Source: Gyrodactylus bullatarudis (taxonomy: Eukaryota; Platyhelminthes; Monogenea; Gyrodactylidea; Gyrodactylidae). From it: 64,000 nucleotides of DNA. Below the pieces are notes generated by a model that was not told the DNA's origin, did no database searches, and was given only the letters and a program-made list of their open reading frames with translations. The stretch spans positions 389,407-453,406 of the forward strand of contig SSNU01000086.1 of the NCBI GenBank assembly GCA_012064415.1. Direction: 5' to 3'. Of this stretch, positions 58,658 through 64,000 are shown in pieces. The position numbers and the translations under genes were made by a program. How positions within the stretch are numbered: position 1 is the stretch's first letter; each line of letters opens with the position of its first letter.

Positions 58658-60541
58658 AATATTCTAGAGAGATTGGAAAAATGGTTTACATTTAATTTCA
58701 TATCAATACTGAAACCAAGGTCGAAGGATAGCAGACGATTTCTCCAAGAAGTAGAAGAGATTCCACGATATATTATCATTCATACCACTTCTTACAGGGA
58801 GAGATCACTTCTGAGATCAATTTCTAATATGGGAGCTGATTAGCTTTTGTATCACTGCATAAAGCTAAAATGTTGGGGAGACCAAAGACGTCATGAAAAA
58901 ATGAAATTAACTCACAACTACTGATTCCTTGAATTAATAAATAATATTTATTAAATATAGATACATTTTCTCAATTAATTCGATTTTAGAACTTGATAAA
59001 TGCATCCTAATGAACATTGTTGTTTCAACTCAAATCAACTCAGTAATAAACACAAAAGCTATTTTGAAAAAAATTCTTCTCTCTTATTTACACTTGAGAA
59101 TCTGGATTTGAGAATAATGTTTAAAAAATGCCTGTCATAACTTTGAATTACAAAATACTGGGGAAAAACGGTTAGACCTTGAAAGCAGCTAAATTCTATC
59201 TAACTAATGAACAAAATCTCGAGGCATTTTGAATCTTTTACTTAGAACCTTATAAGTTTAACTTTGAAAAAGGTGATTTGATAATTTTTTAGGATAAATA
59301 ATAAAATAGAGTTAAAAATGGAGTGTGTGGGTGACATACATTGATAAGCACTTGTTTGGACTTGAAAAATTTTGGGACAAGCAAAATTTTGTGCAGTCTT
59401 TCTATTACCGAAATGAGGGAATTTTGAAATCTTATTCAATGATATTTACATATTCGTAGAAAAAGATTTAATCAGAAATTCTGATTCAGAATACACTGAA
59501 GCACCAGTTTTGGTGTCTGAGAATGTACCAACCAAATATTTTCTAAAATATAGGTCAAATGTATATCTGACTTTGTAAGAAGGTTTGTATCACAATAAAA
59601 TCTAATTACTATACTAATTTTTTTTCAAATTCATAGAATTCAAATACCAACTCAAATAAGTGTTTACTACATATTATTTCGTGAAAAAATTTAACAAAAA
59701 CTCACAACTTCTGACTCCTTTATTTCATTTTATTTTGAAATGAAAAGATTGCATTGAAATTTTAAGTATTTAATTGAAAAATAAATTAACAACAGATTTT
59801 TTCAGCTGATCTCTTAACCAAGTGAAGGTGGTATATCAGTAGAATTTGGTTCAACAAGGATATTTAATATCAACTGCTTACAAACGGAACCAAGAGAGCT
59901 GATCAACAGATTCTTCAGTCGAAACTTTTATCAAGTAGTTTGATTTCGAATCAGCAATTCATTCCTTTCAAAATCTATCATCATTAAAAAACCATTTTTT
60001 ATGAGTAATAGGGATCACCGTGACCGATTAAAAAAATATTTCAACAGGCTTTCTTTCATGTATCAAAAGATAGATCACTCTATGGGAAATTTTTAAATTA
60101 TTTATTCCCAAGGAGAAGCACAGGTTTTGTAGCTTTATTTTAAACATAGACTATTTTCGAGTACTACTTACCATATTTAAATTCAAGTGTTATTTGAGTA
60201 GCAAAAAATGATGAAATAGAATTTAGCTACGCAAAAAATTCATTAGGCGTAATATTTAAGTTGAGTATGATTGTTAAGTATGATTGTTGAGCTATGTACC
60301 TTCCGAATTGTACACAGTCACTGAGTAGGATTATTTTCAACATGTATTTGGCTTAGTTTACTATAAAAATTTCACTAAATTCGCGACTCATAAATTATGA
60401 GTCATAATAACTCAGCAATTTATCTAAACTTAAAAGCTAACAAGAATATTCAAATGACTACTTAGAAGTAAAAATTGATAAAAATATTTTTGTTAAAAAA
60501 ACTTATATTTCGGGCATTAAATACATTGAATATTGAATCAA
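58658..60541. other. No recognisable gene
   Basis: AT-rich DNA downstream of the LRR gene. GCACCAGTTTTGGTGTCTGA at 59501 resembles GCACCAGTTTTCGTGCCTGA at 14559, so part of it is dispersed repeat. Confidence 0.45.
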
Positions 60542-61278
60542 TCAGCGCTTGACTCCTTTTCCATTGTAAATTTCTACGTTTCAAGTTTATTAAGAAATCT
60601 TACCGATGCTCAAACACTTGTTAATGATTTTTAATGAATTTTTTATTGACTTTACGTATGGGTTTCCTAATGAATTCAGATTTTTGAGTTCAGAGAATGT
60701 CATCAGAGTACAGCACAGATCTTCAATGTCGTCAATTTTATTGTTTGACAAATCCAAATACTCAAGTGATTTTAATCCAACTAAATTTGCCGTTTTGGTC
60801 AAGTTGTTACTTCTTATTTCTAGTTTTCGCAGGCTTTTCTAAATTTCAAAATAAGATTTTACCATATTTATAATAGAATTAGGATCAATTGCAAGTTCAT
60901 GACCAGCAGGCAAATTCTGATTACTTATGTCAAATTCAATCAATTTGTTTTGATTTTGTAAATTCTCCAATACAGTTATTAAATTGTTGGAAAGATTTCT
61001 AAATAATCAAAATTACAAAACTACAATTTCAGGAGATTTCTCAATTCTGTAATTCCATATATGTTCTTGATCTTATTATTTTGTAAGTATAGGTGAGTAA
61101 GATTATTCTTGTAGGGAAATTTAGGTATTAATGTAAACTCATTATCATATAGATAGAGTACATTGGTTTTCTCTTTGATTATATCTTCAGGTAATTTAGT
61201 CTAGTTTTATTATTCTAATAGAATTACAAGTCCTTTATTTTGTAAATGAATATGAGAATTATCAATCAATTGTCGCAT
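60542..61278 (-). CDS. PPP1R42: Leucine-rich-repeat protein, PPP1R42/TLRR-like, five exons
   Basis: Exons: 61278-61228, 61200-61025, 60998-60863, 60838-60604, 60573-60542; 630 nt, 209 residues plus TGA. Introns are 27, 26, 24 and 30 nt, all GT-AG. Removing them restores a continuous frame. LRR units include VLYLYDNEFT, NNLTHLYLQNNKIKNI, LLKLNLSNNLI, EFDISNQNLPAGHELAIDPN and YLDLSNNKIDDI. The segments VLYLYDN, NLTHLYLQNN and xNQxLPxGxxLxxDP are as I remember in vertebrate PPP1R42, a protein-phosphatase-1-binding LRR protein at the centrosome/microtubule-organising centre linked to cilia. The C-terminus is shorter than vertebrate forms. The start is the first ATG after an in-frame TGA. It is divergent from UTP21. 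Confidence 0.82.
60839..60862 (-). other. 24-nt intron in the LRR gene
   Basis: The minus strand reads GTAAAATCTTATTTTG...TTTAG. Splicing gives IINM-KSLRKLEIRSNN, which keeps the LRR register. Read through, the frame runs KSYFEI and then stops. Confidence 0.8.
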
Positions 61279-61408
61279 TCAAATTTAAATAAGAGCGTAA
61301 CTACTGACTTAAAGCTATTATTTTCAAAAATGCTAAGATTATTGTTTTATATGTGCACAATTGTGATTTTCACGTTTTTTCAATCCATCAAGCTCCAGTC
61401 ACTCAATA
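61279..61408. promoter_or_regulatory. Shared divergent promoter region (130 bp)
   Basis: The start codons of the LRR gene (61278, minus) and UTP21 (61409, plus) are 130 bp apart with no ORF of note between them. Both promoters and 5' leaders must fit here unless there are further 5' exons. I see no convincing TATA or initiator motif in such AT-rich DNA. Confidence 0.5.
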
Positions 61409-63230
61409 ATGTCTACCATATTTTCTCCCTTCCGATCTTTAGGATTAATAACTTCTAGTGTCCCTTTACATATTCAAGATTCTATAAAATCCAAAGGAAA
61501 TCAGTTAGTAGTGCCTGCGGGTGATCGCTTCAACATATATTCTGCTGCAAATCTTGCTCTCAAATTCATAAGTAATGTTTATATTATTTATTCTCAGGCG
61601 ATTCGATCAATAGAAATATAGAGTGCTTAACAGGAAATTCAAAAATGATTTTTGCTTCTGCCGGAAATACAATTTACATCTTCAAACATCGCAAGTTGAC
61701 TAAAACTCTGAAAACAGCATCGAATATAATATGTGCTCTTCTTCTTGTGGATAAAACTTTAATAGTTTACGATACATCTGGAAACTGTTCATTTTACGAT
61801 ATTACAACACTAAGTAAATTTTCGCTTTTCATTTCAATTTCTTAGAAGTAAAAAAAGAGATAAAATTTGAACCAACCCAGTTTGCTATAACGAAGATCTT
61901 TCATCCAAGAAACTACAAAAATAAAGTCATATTCGCTAGTACTCAAGGGTCTTTTGAACTATGGAATATATCATCTTTTGAACGTCTTTACTGGTTTAAA
62001 GGCTTCGATTCTTCAATTACATCAGTTTCCGAGACTACTCTTGGAGATGATGTTGTGTGTTTTGGATTGAAAAATGGCAGAATAATATTTCATAACATTC
62101 TTTATGATAAAATTTTGCTCAAAATTTCTCAACCCGGCGGATCTGTTACAGGAGTCGCATTTCGTGGTAGTGAGTCTTCTCTCATCTAACCTTTTCTAGT
62201 TTATGACTTTGAGGGAAATGTTGAAATCGAAAGGTTAAATTTACTCAAGAAACGAGAAAATAAAAAGCCTATTTACTTTGTCTCGTCCAATCATGAGGGT
62301 GATATTTTCAATTGGGTGATAAACTTTGAAGACGGGTCTTGTCAGTGTCGATGCATGAATCAAACAAATAATTTACATTATGGAAAAATAGTTTCCCTAC
62401 ATGTTTTACCTACAAAATCTCCTGAAACCGGCAAAGCTGTTGAATGTTTAGTCAGTCAGGGAGCCGATAACTGTTTAAAAATATCCGTTTACGACAGAGA
62501 TGATTGTAGCTCTCATGTTGTGTTCAAAAGAACTGGCCACTTTATGCCTCCCACTAAAATAATCTTTTGGCCAGGAAGCTCAGCTGCTGGAGCGCTTCTC
62601 GTCTCTTGCGGCAAGGATAAACAAATAAAGTTTGTTTTTCCAGCATATAACATCATTTAATACTTGAACAAGATTATTTTTATTTTAGGATTTTTTCAGT
62701 AACCAATGAACGTTTTGATAAATCCCTCGGGTTTATGTATGCTGATACAATAAATTATTCATCCAATGATACTTTTAAGGATCTTGAATCTCTAAAGAAT
62801 GCTAAAGCTTCTCTCAAAAAGCAACGTTTGTCACATTCTGAGCGAGTTCTGCTTCCTGAAGTCGTTGATATTTCAGCTTCGGATACAAGAGCAGAACAAT
62901 GGGACAACCTCGTTCTTGTACATAAAGATAAACGTCTTGTTACGACCTGGGACTTTGTCAAAGCTACAAAAGGTCGTCATGGTTACATGGATGGTTCTAA
63001 TTTCTATGATCCCTCCGGTACTGCTGCCAGATCCCACAAAGAAACCGTTGCCACTGTAAGTATTACGAGTTTTTGTCTATGTATTTTCAAATTGATTCGA
63101 TTTCTTTCTATTCAGTCGAGTTACATGTCACGTTGTGGAAATTATCTTATCGTCGGTTACTCCAGTGGAGATGTTGTGAAGATGAACATCCAATCAGGTC
63201 AAGATCGAGGTTCATTTGGTTCGCCAAGAG
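61409..63230 (+). CDS. UTP21: UTP21/WDR36, U3 snoRNP-associated WD-repeat protein, 3' end unresolved
   Basis: Exons 61409-61571, 61598-61813, 61846-62169, 62200-62629, 62689-63055 and 63116-63230; introns are 26, 32, 30, 59 and 60 nt. Every join keeps frame, giving at least 538 residues. The N-terminus IFSPFRSLGLITSSVP matches the family start (FRALGL...P). Later hallmarks are KIFHPRNYKNKVIFAS, GSFELWNI, VSQGADNCLKISVYD, VTNERFDKSLGF, CGNYLIVGYSSGDV and NIQSGQDRGSFG. UTP21 is a WD40 scaffold of the small-subunit processome in 18S rRNA maturation (nucleolus). After GSPR at 63230 a GTAAAT donor follows, but no exon continuing the frame is evident. The remaining WD repeats and the Utp21 domain are beyond the window or lost. 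Confidence 0.88.
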
Positions 63231-63426
63231 GTAAATCTAATCTTTATTTTGAAATTTAATGCTAAAATAGGACGACGGGAATAAATTCCATAGACCAAGT
63301 TTAAAATTTTTTTATCAATTTGTAATGAAAGGACAGACTTCCTGATATTAAATCATTTAGCTTCTTAATCTTACAATAACTTTTCAGAAAAGAAAATTCC
63401 CAATCTTTCTTACGACTACTTATAAA

Positions 63427-63750
63427 TAGGGCCTCAAAAAAGTACTATTAAGTCTATTTTTACCCTTGACAAAGGACTGGCTGAGTTTTGATAATCTCCT
63501 TATCTAATTCTATTTAAAAGATGATACTATTTTTGTATTTAATTGTTGCCCAGGTACTTAATTGTACTGTTTTCAAAAATCAGAAATTTTGTTGACACAA
63601 GATTGACTAAAAATTCTGCAACAATTTACGGTAGAGGACTTTTTTTCACTCAAAATCCCTCAAATTTTCTTGAAAGTTTTTTTCTCTTCTTATTTTTCAG
63701 TTTATGAGATACTGTTTTTCATCTTTTTTGGTACTATTTTTGAGGCCCTA
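63427..63750. mobile_element. 324-bp TIR element (MITE)
   Basis: It starts TAGGGCCTCAAAAAAGTACT and ends GTACTATTTTTGAGGCCCTA, an inverted repeat of about 20 bp with one or two differences. Flanks CTTATAAA and CTTAAAAG are only partly alike, so the TSD is uncertain. hAT-like termini are possible. No ORF. Confidence 0.65.
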
Positions 63751-63820
63751 CTTAAAAGTGATTTATAAAGATTTAATCTTTGATCTAGCTTTGAAGGTAT
63801 TATAGACCCATTTAATAGTC

Positions 63821-63903
63821 GAATTCAACCCTCGGCCTGGAAAATCAATACAACTGGGGTCTGCACTGATTCTGCAGGGACCCCATTTCCAGGGAGAGGG
63901 TTA
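63821..63903. repeat. Strong hairpin
   Basis: CAACCCTCGGCCTGGAAA pairs with TTTCCAGGGAGAGGGTT, and an inner GGGGTC pairs with GACCCC, around a short centre. It might be a tiny palindromic element or a structured RNA segment. It is clearly GC-richer than its surroundings. Confidence 0.5.
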
Positions 63904-64000
63904 AAGAATGAATCAGAAAGATTGCTTTTCGAATTTTTGACTTATTTAACCACTGTAGAAGACAATAAAAGCTCAATTTTAACAAAAACAGCTGAACGAT

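Larger units (their letters stand above)
63231..64000. other. Probable UTP21 intron or broken 3' part
   Basis: The nearest acceptor (63270) leads to a stop after four codons in the required phase. A piece TTGINSIDQV, resembling the sequence after RGSFG in UTP21, exists just downstream but in another phase. The rest is AT-rich and contains a TIR element and a hairpin. Confidence 0.45.

Noticed and set aside
60606..60842. Plus-strand ORF opposite the LRR gene
   Set aside because: The minus strand gives LRR consensus units; the plus ORF is its antisense reading.
61645..61845. Separate small gene
   Set aside because: It is exon 2 of UTP21; splicing of the 26- and 32-nt introns joins it in frame with its neighbours.
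62755..62961. Minus-strand and second plus-strand ORFs over UTP21 exon 5
   Set aside because: They are shadows of the UTP21 coding exon, whose frame matches the family.

Overview
The window is AT-rich eukaryotic, almost certainly metazoan, DNA. Only two host genes are recognisable, both in the last 3.5 kb. Nearly everything else that can be identified is transposable-element material: a nested Merlin element, hAT, Tc1-like, Helitron-like and piggyBac-like elements, a mag-type Gypsy element, Penelope-like and non-LTR retroelement pieces, tRNA-derived SINEs and many palindromic MITEs.

Host genes (60.5-63.3 kb). Two genes are transcribed divergently from starts 130 bp apart. The minus-strand gene is a leucine-rich-repeat protein of the PPP1R42 (TLRR) type. 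The plus-strand gene is the small-subunit processome protein UTP21/WDR36. Both are broken by extremely small GT-AG introns: 24, 26, 27 and 30 nt in the first, 26, 30, 32, 59 and 60 nt in the second. Removing them restores continuous frames with family-like protein. The Merlin transposase has a 28-nt intron of the same kind, so the host splices tiny introns routinely. A ciliary/centrosomal gene, metazoan-type transposons, very small introns and low gene density suggest a dicyemid or related 'mesozoan' parasite. That is inference; no rRNA or mitochondrial marker is present.

Layout. 0-3.3 kb: no gene. 3.3-6.4 kb: a transposon with 17-bp TIRs carrying a decayed transposase of a family I cannot name. 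6.8-8.5 kb: a palindromic MITE, a hAT-derived and a piggyBac-like non-autonomous element. 10.0-10.8 kb: a dead Tc1-like transposase. 12-13.7 kb: MITEs. 14.2-19.3 kb: a foldback-like structure around a deleted Gypsy (mag-like) element with a 572-bp assembly gap. 19.3-22.1 kb: a palindromic MITE split by an apparently intact Merlin element. 27.5-31.1 kb: MITEs, a SINE and Penelope fragments with a hammerhead-like motif. 34.5-35.0 kb: a Helitron-like element. 36.0-42.1 kb: hairpin elements, a non-LTR reverse transcriptase fragment, and more Penelope sequence with two hammerhead-like motifs. 43.0-47.7 kb: a GC-richer island, a second non-LTR fragment and MITEs. 49.6-51.4 kb: a complete hAT element with decayed transposase. 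52-58.7 kb: a fourth hammerhead-like motif, a non-LTR 3' end, a MITE, an LTR-element junction, an inverted repeat with a Tyr/Asn/Ser-rich ORF, and a 1.4-kb TIR element with a nested SINE.

The elements do not form a common pathway. What links them is nesting: Merlin in a MITE, a MITE in a piggyBac-like end, a non-LTR fragment between hairpin-element ends, a SINE in a TIR element, and MITE-like DNA just after the last recognised UTP21 exon.
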